The notes: generated by a model not told the origin, from the letters alone. 64,000 bases of DNA from Cryobacterium sp. CG_9.6 (GCF_029893365.1 NZ_JARXUZ010000001.1:3100001-3164000), one strand, 5' to 3'; counted from the stretch's first letter, positions 42,136 to 51,407 are shown. Numbers and translations are program-made.

Positions 42136-42800
42136 TGGGTGCCCCCGAAGAGACGCGACCCCAAGGCACCACGGGCCTTGAAGAGTTCGAATCCGGTAGG
42201 CCTCGCCGCTTCCAAGTGGCCTCGCAGACCCTCACTCGAGATTTGATAGCCGACGCGCTCGACCGCCCGAACGTGGTGCGCTTTGCCGCAATCGTGCATG
42301 ACAAGGACCCAGGTGTGCGCACGCATTCGCACGTCGTATTGGAATTGAACGATGGGCGAACGCTCCAAACCGTGGCCAACATGCTCCGCGTGCCTCTTGT
42401 CCTCGTGCGTTCGGTCGTCGGGAAGCGTGGCGACACGCACTCCTTCGCGCGCGCTGTGCGCTACCTCACGCACGAATCGCCCACCGAGCAAGCGAAGGGT
42501 AAGTACCGCTACCCGGATGCAGAAGTATTCGCTTCTGCGGGCTACGAGTGGCGCGCCGAGATCGACGCGCTGAGCGCACGTGGAGGCTTCTTGCCGCCAT
42601 TGCTGGAGCGGCTCAAGCTCCAGGTATTTTCGGGCGAGCGAAGTGCACACACAGTGCGCGAAGAGCACCCCTACCTCTACCTCAGGCACGCTGCAGCGTT
42701 TGACAGCCTGGAAAAGCGTTTCATGACCGAGTTCGCGACCGCCGCACAACGGGAGGTACGTCTCGAAGAGATGCGTCGCCGCGCAGCTGCACGTGGCTGA
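42135..42800 (+). CDS. rep: Rolling-circle replication initiator (Rep_2-like HUH endonuclease)
   Basis: 221 residues. VRFAAIVHDKDPGVRTHSHVVLEL shows the HDKD and H-x-H (HSHVV) motifs of Rep_2 proteins; ARAVRYLTHESP supplies a Tyr, followed by KYRYPDAEVFAS, also typical. The protein nicks a plasmid origin. Presence in an integrated element implies autonomous replication after excision. Confidence 0.8.
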   Translation: MGAPEETRPQGTTGLEEFESGRPRRFQVASQTLTRDLIADALDRPNVVRFAAIVHDKDPGVRTHSHVVLELNDGRTLQTVANMLRVPLVLVRSVVGKRGDTHSFARAVRYLTHESPTEQAKGKYRYPDAEVFASAGYEWRAEIDALSARGGFLPPLLERLKLQVFSGERSAHTVREEHPYLYLRHAAAFDSLEKRFMTEFATAAQREVRLEEMRRRAAARG

Positions 42801-42896
42801 ACCGACAGGCGAAGGGCCCCGACGCGTCATGGCCCCCAAAGACCGGGCCCCTCTGGCAGGGGCCGACCACTGCAACGCCGAAGGAAGGGATCTCTC

Positions 42897-43172
42897 ATGA
42901 GTGATTTCCACAGCACCGCCAACGCGCCGCAGACCGGCCCCTGGGCAACGAGGGTCGAGCCGAGGCGCAAGGCGCCGAAGACCGATGAGCAGCTCTTCGC
43001 CGAAGCCGAAAAGCGCATGGGCCTGCTCCGCACGAAAGTGCTCGCGAACCGAGATCGGCAGCGCATGGAATTGGTCGACGACCTCTACGCGAAGTACAGC
43101 GTCGAGGCCGTCGCGGACGACATGAGCGAGAGCAAGCGGCTCCAGACGCTCCGAGCCAAGCTCTGCCTTTAG
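42897..43172 (+). CDS. Hypothetical plasmid-type small protein
   Basis: 91 residues, basic and helical (DEQLFAEAEKRMGLLRTKVLANRDRQRMELVDDLYAKYSVEAV). AAGGAAGGGA before the ATG. Located between rep and the oriT-like region and followed by a terminator. No family recognised. Confidence 0.55.
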   Translation: MSDFHSTANAPQTGPWATRVEPRRKAPKTDEQLFAEAEKRMGLLRTKVLANRDRQRMELVDDLYAKYSVEAVADDMSESKRLQTLRAKLCL

Positions 43173-43184
43173 CGACTGAGCACG

Positions 43185-43233
43185 GCACGACGAAGCCCCG
43201 TGCACCGTTCAGGTGCACGGGGCTTCATCGTGC
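43185..43233. terminator. Long hairpin terminator after rep operon
   Basis: 15-bp perfect stem GAAGCCCCGTGCACC (43192-43206) with 43212-43226, extended by GCACGA/TCGTGC with one mismatch. No clear T run, so termination efficiency is uncertain. Confidence 0.7.
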
Positions 43234-43254
43234 CGGTCAGCATCTCGGGAGGGC

Positions 43255-43425
43255 ATCGCCCTCCCGCACGGGTGGAAGTGTCGAGGGGGCAGCGCCCGCC
43301 TTGACCGGGGTCGAGTGGGCAGCGCCCCCGCATGCAAAGGGCAGTCCATCGAGCGGAGCGAGAGGGACTGCCCGGTCCGACCGAATCATGGAGCGCAGCG
43401 ACAATGATTTCGGTCGGATTGCTTG
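43255..43425. other. oriT: Candidate origin of transfer (oriT)
   Basis: Upstream of mobC/relaxase: two GGGCAGCGCCC-type palindromes in near-repeat (around 43278 and 43317), then hairpin GGGCAGTCC/GGACTGCCC (43339-43347 with 43365-43373) and hairpin CCGACCGAATCAT/ATGATTTCGGTCGG (43377-43389 with 43404-43417). Loops share GAGCGxAGCGA. Position and structure suit an oriT; the nick site is not identified. Confidence 0.55.
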
Positions 43426-43531
43426 CCAGTGGTCTGGTCACTAGGCTGTTGAGCACGGGTCCAAGATTCGAAAAAGCGAAGAACCGGATGCTCAGCAGGC
43501 TAGTGAACAGAACACACGGAGGGCGCGGGCT

Positions 43532-44104
43532 ATGAGCGAAGCGAAGAGCTGGGAGCGCCCGACGATGGCCGAGGCGGACACCTCTCAGGTGGCCGTCGAG
43601 TCCTTTGCCGTGAGCTGCGGCGCAGCTGCGAGCGAGAGGGCTGACGAGCGCAGCTCGGCCCGCCCGGTGAAGGACGTCGTCGTCACCGTGAGGATGACGG
43701 CCGACGATGCAGTTGACCTCGCGTTCGTTCAGACCGAGCTCGGCGCAGCGTCGGGACCCGACGCAGTCCGCGAGGTGATCAGGCTCGTCGCAGCGCTACA
43801 GCGCGACGAGTCGCATCAGTCCGCGAAGGCTCAACGCCCCGCGGCTGTCGTTGACGAGGTTCTGCTCACGGAAGTCCGCGACGCTGTCCGAGAAGTCACG
43901 ACGAGCTACAACGAGCGCACCCGCGAGCTCCACTTCATCGGCCACAACTGGAACCAAATAACGAAGGTCGCGAACGCTACGGGCAAGGTCGACACTGATG
44001 CGATTCGCGGCGTCGAGCGTGCTCTGGTCGATATCCGCATGCAGATGGCGGCGGATGCCGAGCGCGACGCGAAGCTAATGGCGGTGCTGCCATTCCAGTC
44101 GTAG
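43532..44104 (+). CDS. mobC: MobC-like relaxosome protein
   Basis: 190 residues: RHH-like region (VVVTVRMTADDAVDLAFVQTELG) and the MobC signature IGHNWNQITKVANATGKVD near residue 135. Assists the relaxase at oriT. GGAGG before the ATG. Stop overlaps the relaxase GTG by one base. Confidence 0.82.
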   Translation: MSEAKSWERPTMAEADTSQVAVESFAVSCGAAASERADERSSARPVKDVVVTVRMTADDAVDLAFVQTELGAASGPDAVREVIRLVAALQRDESHQSAKAQRPAAVVDEVLLTEVRDAVREVTTSYNERTRELHFIGHNWNQITKVANATGKVDTDAIRGVERALVDIRMQMAADAERDAKLMAVLPFQS

Positions 44105-45786
44105 TGATCGGCAAGACGGCGGTCGCAGCGCGTCTGCTGCGATACACCGAGAAGGAGAAAGCCGGGGGCACTGAGCCCCGTGTTCTGTACTCCGAAGGAA
44201 TCCGGTGCCGCGTCCCCACGGCCGAGCGGGAGTTCGCTGCGGTGCGCCGTGTACACGGCAAGCAGGGCGCGAAGCGGAAGGTCCCAGCGAAGTACGAGCT
44301 GCCCGAACCAGGCGAGGTTGCGACCCATGTCCGGCGCGCGCGCCCGAACGGACGAAAGTACTGGGATGTCGCAGCAGGCAGCACCGCGGCAACGCACGTT
44401 CGCCGCGAGGGTGACGGCTACATCGACGAGATTCAGGCGGTGCACGTGATCGTCAGCTTCGGCCTCGACGAGGTGAACCCCGACGATCCCGAGCAGGTGC
44501 GCCGGGCGTTCGATTTCGTCGCGACGATGATGACGGACCTCTACCCTGGCGTCCAAATGAAGCTCGTCTGTCAAGCGGATGGCGCAGGCCGAGCCGCCCA
44601 TGTGCACGTCGTTCAGAACGCCGTCGTCGTCGAGCGGATGGAGGTTGACGGCCAGGTCTGGGAAGCCGGGCGCAAGATGTCCGGCGCTCTCACGGACATC
44701 GGCCGGCTGCGCGAGCGCGCTGATGACTTTATCAAGCAGCACGGCGCCGAGTACGGCGTTGAACAGAAACTCCCCACGGTGACGGAGCAGAACGCCGAGA
44801 AGCGCAGTACGCGGGACCGACGCATGGCAGCCAAAGGTGAGATCTCGAACCACGACATCATCCGCGCCGCCTTCGAAGACTCGATGGAGGACCCTCGCTC
44901 CGTGGACCTTGACGGTTTCGTCGAGGTCATGTCCGAGCACGACGTGACCGTGAACCACCGTGTTAGTCGCGCGGGGAAGCCCGGCGAGAAGCACGCGTTG
45001 TCCTACCGGCTGGACGACATGAAAACGCCCGTCCGCGGCACCACTCTCGGCGATCACTTCGCCTTCGACAGCACCATCCAGCAGCTCGAAGACAATGCCT
45101 CTGGCCAAGAGCGAGAACGGCGCCCCGAGAAGCAGCGCGTCGGCGCCCCGAAAGCGACGCCTGTGCCGACTGCTCAGGAGCTCGCCGATGCTCAGGTCGT
45201 CGTCGAGCGGCTCGCCCGCGCGGAGCGCGCAGCGCAAGCCGAAGACCAGGCGGCGGCCGACTTCCTCCCCGCGATTATCGAGGACTTCGACGCAGCGGTC
45301 GAGGCCGAGCGCCTCGGTGACTTCACCGAGCTGGCGCGCCTGGCGAATACGACCCGAGAGAAGGAGGCGATACGCAAGGTGCAGCAGGCACAGACCACCG
45401 CGATCTCCTCCCCCGACGGCACGGCGCAGCCCCAGCCTGTAACGACCCCGGAGCCGCAGCAGCCCGCTCCTGCGGTAGCGCCCGCGCGCCAGACGCAGGG
45501 GAAGCCACTGTTCGGGGTGTCGCTCGCCGATCTCAGGAAGCACGCCCAGGAGACCCGGGAAGCCGCCATGAACACCCACGAGCCCGAGGAGGTTTCGATG
45601 GGTACACCAGAGTCGGAGACGATCCGCGACGCCACTACCGCCTTCGAGGCGCTCCCTATAGCCTCCCCGAAGGTCAGCCCGCACCGCCCCGCGGAGCGGA
45701 AGGAGATGCAGCGCCTCCGCTCGGAGCTCGTCGAGATCGAGGAAGAGTTCGATCAGAGCGACGACGGGCCGACTCTGGGCAGCTGA
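44104..45786 (+). CDS. mob: Relaxase (MobP-like mobilization protein)
   Basis: 560 residues from a GTG. An N-terminal relaxase domain carries IQAVHVIVSFGLDEVN and the HUH motif AAHVHVVQNAV (~165-175); a long charged C-terminal part (~330-560) is Ala/Glu/Pro rich. No helicase or ATPase, no VirD4 or T4SS genes nearby, so the element is mobilizable rather than self-conjugative. Confidence 0.87.
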   Translation: MIGKTAVAARLLRYTEKEKAGGTEPRVLYSEGIRCRVPTAEREFAAVRRVHGKQGAKRKVPAKYELPEPGEVATHVRRARPNGRKYWDVAAGSTAATHVRREGDGYIDEIQAVHVIVSFGLDEVNPDDPEQVRRAFDFVATMMTDLYPGVQMKLVCQADGAGRAAHVHVVQNAVVVERMEVDGQVWEAGRKMSGALTDIGRLRERADDFIKQHGAEYGVEQKLPTVTEQNAEKRSTRDRRMAAKGEISNHDIIRAAFEDSMEDPRSVDLDGFVEVMSEHDVTVNHRVSRAGKPGEKHALSYRLDDMKTPVRGTTLGDHFAFDSTIQQLEDNASGQERERRPEKQRVGAPKATPVPTAQELADAQVVVERLARAERAAQAEDQAAADFLPAIIEDFDAAVEAERLGDFTELARLANTTREKEAIRKVQQAQTTAISSPDGTAQPQPVTTPEPQQPAPAVAPARQTQGKPLFGVSLADLRKHAQETREAAMNTHEPEEVSMGTPESETIRDATTAFEALPIASPKVSPHRPAERKEMQRLRSELVEIEEEFDQSDDGPTLGS

Positions 45787-46108
45787 CATCCACGAACTTG
45801 CGATTACGTGATTGCACTGCGCGCAAGAAGCACGAAATGTTGCCTTATTTCTGAGCAATTTCATCGGGGGCACGTTGGCCAACTTAAGACGTTGCCCGTC
45901 CTCAAGTTCCCCTCGTAAACGAGTGCTTGCCTTGTGCTCCTAGCCCCGCCTGCGTCGACCAGGCGAAGGTGGGTGCTGGCGGCGAATGCGAACTCGAATA
46001 CATCTTTGATCAGGCCATATATCGCTTGTCGGGTGCTCTTCGAAGGAGCACCCTTCCCATAACCACCCAGCCTTGCTTTGCTCCGCGACTGATGCGAGCA
46101 TTCGAATC
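45787..46108. other. Intergenic region without recognised gene
   Basis: 322 bp between relaxase and the MbcA-like gene; lower GC at 45800-45880, where a promoter could lie. No gene seen. Confidence 0.5.
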
Positions 46109-46783
46109 ATGACGGAATCGCACTCCCCCGCACCCGCCGATTCCCCTGACGGAACTGGCTCGGAACCGGGGACGGTACATGTCTCGGAGGACGCCGTCCG
46201 GCGCCTCGCAGAAGCCGTGGCTCGATTGGCGAATGACCCGGAATACTTCCTGGAAGCACTAACGGACTTCTTGCTCGCGATGAAGCCGATCTCGCTGGAG
46301 AGGCTGACCGAAAACGAAGTACGGTTCCTGATCGAATCGGGCGCATTCACCGCCACGGAGTGGTCCGAGACGTCGGCAGCCGTGGACCGAGGAAGCTTGC
46401 AGGTTGGCGCAACTGAGGGGTGGCTGTTGGGCCTTTTCGAGACCAGCTCGATGGAGGTCGTCACAGGTTTCCTCGACTGGAACGAGGAAACCGTTCGCGC
46501 TGCCGTCGCAGAGGGGCGCCTGTACGCGATCGAAATATCAGGCCGGCTCCGTTTCCCGGTATGGCAGTTCAGCATCGGGTCCCCCGAGAAGCTCCTGCCC
46601 GGGCTCACCCAGATCATCCAGGTCATCACCCCGAGATGGACGTGGCAGAGTGCGGCCGGATTTTTCGCCACCCCTCAGTCGAGCCTCATCGCCAAGGGAC
46701 CCCAGACCCCCGTGCAATGGCTCCGCCACGGCGGCGACGTCCGCGACGTGATCGAGATCGTCGAAGCAGACGATTGGTGGTGA
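46109..46783 (+). CDS. MbcA/ParS/Xre antitoxin-like DNA-binding protein
   Basis: 224 residues. Middle part TSSMEVVTGFLDWNEETVRAAVAEGRLYAIEISGRLRFPVWQF has the HTH-beta form of antitoxin-type regulators; the end AAGFFATPQSSLIAKGPQTPVQWLRHGGDVRDVIEIVEADDWW matches the Xre/MbcA/ParS toxin-binding domain. Relatives usually sit before a RES toxin; here the next gene is an HNH nuclease whose GTG overlaps the stop by 4 bp. The ATG at 46109 lacks a good ribosome site. Confidence 0.75.
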   Translation: MTESHSPAPADSPDGTGSEPGTVHVSEDAVRRLAEAVARLANDPEYFLEALTDFLLAMKPISLERLTENEVRFLIESGAFTATEWSETSAAVDRGSLQVGATEGWLLGLFETSSMEVVTGFLDWNEETVRAAVAEGRLYAIEISGRLRFPVWQFSIGSPEKLLPGLTQIIQVITPRWTWQSAAGFFATPQSSLIAKGPQTPVQWLRHGGDVRDVIEIVEADDWW

Positions 46784-47742
46784 GGGCCCGGAACGGGGGT
46801 CTCGTGGTTCCGGAGGAGACAGGCCGTAGATCGGGGGACCACAAGGTAAATGTTGAGGAGAGCGTTCGAGAGTTCTGGCTGATTCACGCTCGGCATTTCA
46901 CCTCGCCCATCGTGCTCTTCAGCTTCGTCTACGAGCAGTACGCGCATTGGATTCGCGCGCAAGCGTCCGAAGGTCGGCAACTCCCCCTCCGCGCGTACGG
47001 GATATTTGGCCGCCAGCTGCGTGCGCTCATCGCGGAGTCCAGCGAGTGGACCCCAGTCTTTGTCCTTCCTGGGAGCGATATGAACAGGCTCGCGGACTTG
47101 ACGAACCCGCCGTCAACTCGGACACGCATCGTCGACAATCACAGGATCGTGGCATTCGAGAGAAACCCCGGCTGGATAAATCCTTCAGAACCAGCGTCAG
47201 TAGATGAAGTGTGGGAACTCGGGGGAACTGATGCGACGACCATGGGTATTCGCCGACGTGAGCAAGTGCGGCTTCGGTCGTATCTTCTTGACGGCCGCGA
47301 TTCGGCGAATTGCGATATCTGCGGGCGCGAGTTGCCTGCCTCTCTCCTTGTCGCCGCACACATCAAGCCCCGCGCTCTGTCAGATGAGGAACACCGCAAA
47401 GACTTTGCGTCGATCGCCATGCTCGCGTGCGCGCTCGGCTGTGATCAGCTGTTCGAACTCGGCTACGTCATCGTCGATGAGGATGGCGTAGCGAAGCCCG
47501 GCCGCGATGCAGAAACCTCTGCCCTCCAATCGATCGTCGATCAACTGGTAGACCGCAAATGCGCGGCACACAACACAAGAACCGCGCGCGATTTTGCCGA
47601 TCATCTCAAGCTCGTGATGGCGAAGCAGTGGTCGGGGCTCACTGCCCTTGACTTAGCTGCTCAGTGCGGTCCTCCCAAACCGTCTGGGATGGTGACAGAT
47701 CTGGGACTGCACGGGCTATCGAGAGCACCGACTGCGGGTTGA
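46780..47742 (+). CDS. HNH endonuclease coupled to antitoxin-like gene
   Basis: ~320 residues from GTG 46780 (GTGA overlap). An N-terminal ~165-residue region without recognised domain is followed by an HNH fold: CDICGRELP (Cys ~178/181), LLVAAHIKPRAL (His ~194), ACALGCDQLFELGYVIVDEDG. This HNH form occurs in restriction-type and phage-defence nucleases. Co-translation with an MbcA-like protein suggests a two-gene toxin or defence module. The gene's last codons lie within a 19-bp-arm hairpin. Confidence 0.75.
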   Translation: MRARNGGLVVPEETGRRSGDHKVNVEESVREFWLIHARHFTSPIVLFSFVYEQYAHWIRAQASEGRQLPLRAYGIFGRQLRALIAESSEWTPVFVLPGSDMNRLADLTNPPSTRTRIVDNHRIVAFERNPGWINPSEPASVDEVWELGGTDATTMGIRRREQVRLRSYLLDGRDSANCDICGRELPASLLVAAHIKPRALSDEEHRKDFASIAMLACALGCDQLFELGYVIVDEDGVAKPGRDAETSALQSIVDQLVDRKCAAHNTRTARDFADHLKLVMAKQWSGLTALDLAAQCGPPKPSGMVTDLGLHGLSRAPTAG

Positions 47743-47784
47743 TAAAGTTATCAGCCGTCGCGCACGCTGATAACTTTATCAACC
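47737..47784. repeat. Large inverted repeat with TTGATAA..TTATCAA motifs
   Basis: Perfect 19-bp arms GGTTGATAAAGTTATCAGC (47737-47755) and complement (47766-47784) with a 10-nt loop. Each arm contains the 14-16-bp palindrome TGATAAAGTTATCA; a third copy TTGATAACTTTATCAA is at 62419-62434. Could be a terminator, a recombination site or a protein-binding site. Confidence 0.8.
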
Positions 47785-48290
47785 GCTCCGGTTTGGGTGA
47801 GGTGCTGGTCAGGAGCGTGGGCATCCAGGCGCGGGGCATTGCTTAGGTCGCGATGAATTCCTGATGGCGCGCGCTTCCTCACCTTGGACAGCTACCGCGC
47901 AAAGCTGAAACATTGGTCGCCCGCCGAACGCAGCGTCGATCGGCCGTCCCCTCAAACGAACTCACAGTAAGGCGTCGCGGTACGAAGTGTCCTGCAACTT
48001 TGGGAAGGTCCAGCCGTTGCGGCAACGCGGTGTCCATCGACGCGGCGGGCATGAGGAACGCGGCGTCATCGCCACCCTTAAGCCGGGCGTCGGCGATGTC
48101 GAGGGCATGGCGGAGGTCATCGGCTATTCGGCTCATACCGACCGTTCTATGGGGCGGAGCAGTCGGCTCCGGGCGGGAGTGGCGGCGCGCATCGAGGAGA
48201 CGGTCACCGGCTAGTCAGCAAGGCAAGCGCGAGCTTGTCGGCTGCGCCTCTACAGTGGACCCGGGACGTATAGGACAAAGGGGTACACGA
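47785..48290. other. Intergenic region, possible small minus-strand ORF
   Basis: 506 bp. A minus-strand frame 47879-48136 (MSRIADDLRHALDIADARLKGGDDAAFL...) is open for 85 codons but lacks a ribosome site and recognised domain. Otherwise nothing seen. Confidence 0.4.
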
Positions 48291-48894
48291 GTGGCAAAAC
48301 TGGACGTGCAGAACCGAGTTGTCGACCTGATCGACCAAGTGTCGCGAGCGACTCTATCGCGGGAGACTGTCCCACCGTGGCTACTGCGCCCGGGACGCCT
48401 GGAAGCGGGCCCCCCTGTGGCCGAGTATCCAGGCCATCTATAAAGACTTGACCGGGCTTGTTCTACCGGATGTGATGCGTCCAGTCGAAAGCCGGCGCGT
48501 GGACGCGATTCTGACCGGGCCTGACGGAGCGCCACGGATCGTCGAAGTCGATGAGGATCAACATTTCTCGCCGCACCGCGCCAAAGCGTTCACTCTCTAC
48601 CCGGCACACATAAGTGTCGCGTTCGACCGCGAAACGTGGATCGAACGATCCTTATCGGGGATGAAGCCCAAGGGCGGAAACTTCGCAAAGCCGTGCCCGC
48701 CGCTCTTCCCTGAAGCGGGTGGCCGGCACATTCAGCGGGCGTTCCGAGACGCCCTTGCGGACCTTCTTCCTACCGCCCACGGATGGGCTCCAACGCTCCG
48801 AGTCGGAGAGTTCGAAGTGGCCGGATGGCTGCATGACGATGACGCCGCCGACCGGATGAGCGCTCTGCTCGACCGCAAGGTCGTCAGCAGGTAG
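48291..48894 (+). pseudogene. PD-(D/E)xK-like nuclease family gene with frameshift in C6 run
   Basis: N-terminal frame VAKLDVQNRVVDLIDQVSRATLSRETVPPWLLRPGR from GTG 48291 continues, after a one-base shift at six C (48410-48415), as PLWPSIQAIYKDLTGLVLPDVMRPVESRRVDAILTG...RIVEVDEDQHFSPHRAKAFTLYP. The EVDEDQHF segment resembles the catalytic core of PD-(D/E)xK/Vsr-like nucleases (tentative). A single base change would restore ~200 residues, so this may be a sequencing error, a recent pseudogene or phase variation. Confidence 0.6.
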
Positions 48895-49062
48895 GAACGT
48901 GTCAGGGGCTTTGCGCCGATAGTGCGGATAAGTGCGATTATCGGGGGCAATAAACCGCCCCCTTGAAGTGAGATGAGGCTGCGCAGAAATCGCCTGGTCG
49001 CGGCTCTGCGCGCCGGTATCCTAAGTCGTGCAGCACCGGGCTGCACATCAGGGAAGGTGCCA

Positions 49063-49662
49063 ATGCCCAAGGACAAACGCCGACAGCGTGAGCTCGTAGC
49101 ACAACGCTCTGCCAGCACTCGTCGAGAGTCGTCCGATCGTAACCCGATGCTCGTGGAGGCGGACCAGATCCTCGCGGATCTTGCAGCAGCGCCGGTCAGC
49201 TATCGCTTCAGCTTCTATGCCGTCGAGCCTCACTGGCTCTCGGACGACCTGGACGTGCCCGTCGATGGGCGGCTGCATGCGCACGAACTCGTGCCCGGCA
49301 AGCAACTTCACCTGCCGGAGACGCATCGGCGGCGCACAATCAACGAGGCGTCCAAGGGCTTCACGGCCCCGTTCGTCGCGGTGCTTCACAATCCTGAGAC
49401 CGCCTCGGCGCCTGCCGGGCATGCCGTGATCGTTCAGGGCGCAAACCTCACGTCAGAGATGCTGCTTGCTCCGTTGCGGATCATTCATAAGGTACGTCGT
49501 CTCAATGTCATGCACTTCGCTGCTCTGTTGGGGTTGCCGACCGCCGAAGGTGAGTGGACACCGAAGTCGCGCGACGAGATGCAGGAAGTCGTTAAGCACT
49601 TCCAGCTGCGAGTGGAAGCCGAGGCGGTCTTGGCCGCGGGCCCATATCTGGATCGAGGCTAA
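49063..49662 (+). CDS. Hypothetical protein
   Basis: 199 residues; ATG at 49063 with GGAAGG 6 nt upstream. Segments VSYRFSFYAVEPHWLSDDLDVPVDGRLHAHELVPGKQLHLPETHRRR and IHKVRRLNVMHFAALLGLPTAEGEW. No domain recognised; position in the element's cargo suggests an accessory function. Confidence 0.6.
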   Translation: MPKDKRRQRELVAQRSASTRRESSDRNPMLVEADQILADLAAAPVSYRFSFYAVEPHWLSDDLDVPVDGRLHAHELVPGKQLHLPETHRRRTINEASKGFTAPFVAVLHNPETASAPAGHAVIVQGANLTSEMLLAPLRIIHKVRRLNVMHFAALLGLPTAEGEWTPKSRDEMQEVVKHFQLRVEAEAVLAAGPYLDRG

Positions 49663-49805
49663 GTGCTCGGCGGCCCGCGGTAACCAGTCAGCGCTATAGC
49701 GCTGACTGAGGCTAATTTTTGTCTCGGCGTACGACCATCCACAGCGTGTAAAAGACGACCAGGACCACGAAGTTTGCGCTGTGATGCTACCGTGCAGGAG
49801 TTGGA

Positions 49806-50651
49806 CTACCTGGACTTGATCTTGCAGTGCGCTAAAGCCGCTTTGAACTCAGGATCCGCGTCCGTGATCGGTTCACTGGCCGTGATCGTGGTCGGCTCAG
49901 CAAGGCCGCTGTCCACCTCGCGCATCCAATACGCCCAGCACAAACCGCTGCCGGCGGCAGGCTTGCCGTGCTTGGAGATGAACTGCACGCCCAGGGGCAG
50001 GGTGCCGTCATCCAGCTCGACGTTTTCGCGCAACATGCCGGCGATGGCCGTAGTCAGCACGCGATCTTCGCCGGTGAGATGCGAGAGAGTCAGCTGCTCG
50101 TCGCTTGTGCTGTTCACTGTTGGGTATTGTCCGTCGAAGAGATCGTGAACAGCAGCGATCGTCTCGGTCGCCGTGATGTCAATCCACCAACCGACCGGGA
50201 AATTGAGCGTGTAGAGCCCGCGGCCTTCGCGAAACGCTCGTGGGAGCCAGCTGGCTTTCATGGTTCCGTGCTCGTCCCACTCTGAGACGATGTCGTGCCA
50301 GAGATCATCAAGCGGCACACCCAGGAAATCAGCCATCGGCTGAAGGGCGCGTCGTTGTCCGGCAACCTCGGTTCGGAAAGGCGCCAACAGTTCCATGTAG
50401 GCAGTCAGCCTGTCATCACTGGCGTAGATAGTCCGGCCGACTGTGTCATATCGACTCCAGCCGCCGGGATCGTCGCCCTGCTCGCGAAAGACGGGATTCA
50501 GCGGGCCGAAAGATTCCCGAGCGATCCGAAAAGCACCGACAGGGCCCGACGTGAGCGCGAGTCCGGTTTTTGTGCACAGCCGTCGAGTTGACGCTTCGCG
50601 GGTCAACTCGATGTTCGCGGAGTCTGCACTGGTTGACTCTGACTTCCTCAA
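49806..50651 (-). CDS. RES-domain toxin (MbcT/ParT type)
   Basis: ~281 residues from a TTG overlapping the antitoxin stop (TTGA). RES-like features: AFRIARESFGPLNPVFREQ, GGWSRYDTVGRTIYASDDRLTAYMELLAPFR (R, Y, E pattern), GRGLYTLNFPVGWWIDI. RES toxins degrade NAD+ or ADP-ribosylate targets. Longer than usual RES proteins (~150-200), with an extra C-terminal part. Identity as RES is moderately sure; the antitoxin partner strongly supports it. Confidence 0.7.
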   Translation of the reverse strand: MRKSESTSADSANIELTREASTRRLCTKTGLALTSGPVGAFRIARESFGPLNPVFREQGDDPGGWSRYDTVGRTIYASDDRLTAYMELLAPFRTEVAGQRRALQPMADFLGVPLDDLWHDIVSEWDEHGTMKASWLPRAFREGRGLYTLNFPVGWWIDITATETIAAVHDLFDGQYPTVNSTSDEQLTLSHLTGEDRVLTTAIAGMLRENVELDDGTLPLGVQFISKHGKPAAGSGLCWAYWMREVDSGLAEPTTITASEPITDADPEFKAALAHCKIKSR

Positions 50652-51139
50652 CCGCTGAACGCATCGTCGATAAGAGCCTGCGCAGCGCGGTTGACCTCTT
50701 TGAGACGGTCCTCCCTGATTGCATTGGCTGGGGTGTCGTAGTCCAGCCAGGGGTTCGCGCCAATGAACCACACGCGTGCGACGTGCTCACCCTCGACCTC
50801 AGCAACTCTCTGCCATTGCTCGTAGGCGAAAGCAAGTCGCTTCATTGTCTCTGGGCGCGGCTGAGGGCCACCCTCTTTAGCCCATTTGTGTGAGGCCTTG
50901 GTGTCCTTGGAGCCAGCTAGCGCAGCAACGAGCGTCCCGCCCAGAGCGGCGTTCAAGCGTCTGGTGATCTCTCGAATGTCGAGTCGAATCGTGCGCTTGT
51001 AGGCGGCGTTTCCCGTCTTATTATTAACATCTTTCGCTGCGGCCTTCATCGCGCCATCGCGAGTGGAGTATCGGACGGTGCGCTTGGCTGGTGCCTTCTC
51101 GACTACTTTGCCAGGCGTCTTGTTTGCTGTTTTCCTCAT
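50648..51139 (-). CDS. Xre/MbcA-type antitoxin
   Basis: ~163 residues. Basic, Lys-rich N-terminus (possibly disordered), then IREITRRLNAALGGTLVAALAGSKDTKASHKWAKEGGPQPRPETMKRLAFAYEQWQ (HTH) and VARVWFIGANPWLDYDTPANAIRED (toxin-binding). GAGG 7 nt before ATG 51139; starts at 51157 or 51151 are possible. Overlaps the RES gene by 4 bp. Confidence 0.8.
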   Translation of the reverse strand: MRKTANKTPGKVVEKAPAKRTVRYSTRDGAMKAAAKDVNNKTGNAAYKRTIRLDIREITRRLNAALGGTLVAALAGSKDTKASHKWAKEGGPQPRPETMKRLAFAYEQWQRVAEVEGEHVARVWFIGANPWLDYDTPANAIREDRLKEVNRAAQALIDDAFSG

Positions 51140-51407
51140 TGTGAGCCTCATCTCCATCGGGCGTCTAAGTCAAGATTACGCGCGCGAACACGCAAAGTCG
51201 ACTAAATTTCTACGGAAAAGCCACCATAAGGACACGGACACTCGTGCTTTTTGTCTCGAGATCGACTCGTGCTATTCCGCACTCGACGGCAGCCTTGGGC
51301 CGTGGCGTCGTCGAGGGTGTAGATAGGTCGCACCCGTGGGGCACCTGGGCTCGAGCAGTTAGAGCCCTCGGCCGAGCGACGGTGCTCCAGTAAATAAGCC
51401 CTATCTG

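Noticed and set aside
43906..45882. 658-codon minus-strand frame opposite the relaxase
   Set aside because: Shadow frame; the plus strand has the HUH motif and MobC coupling.
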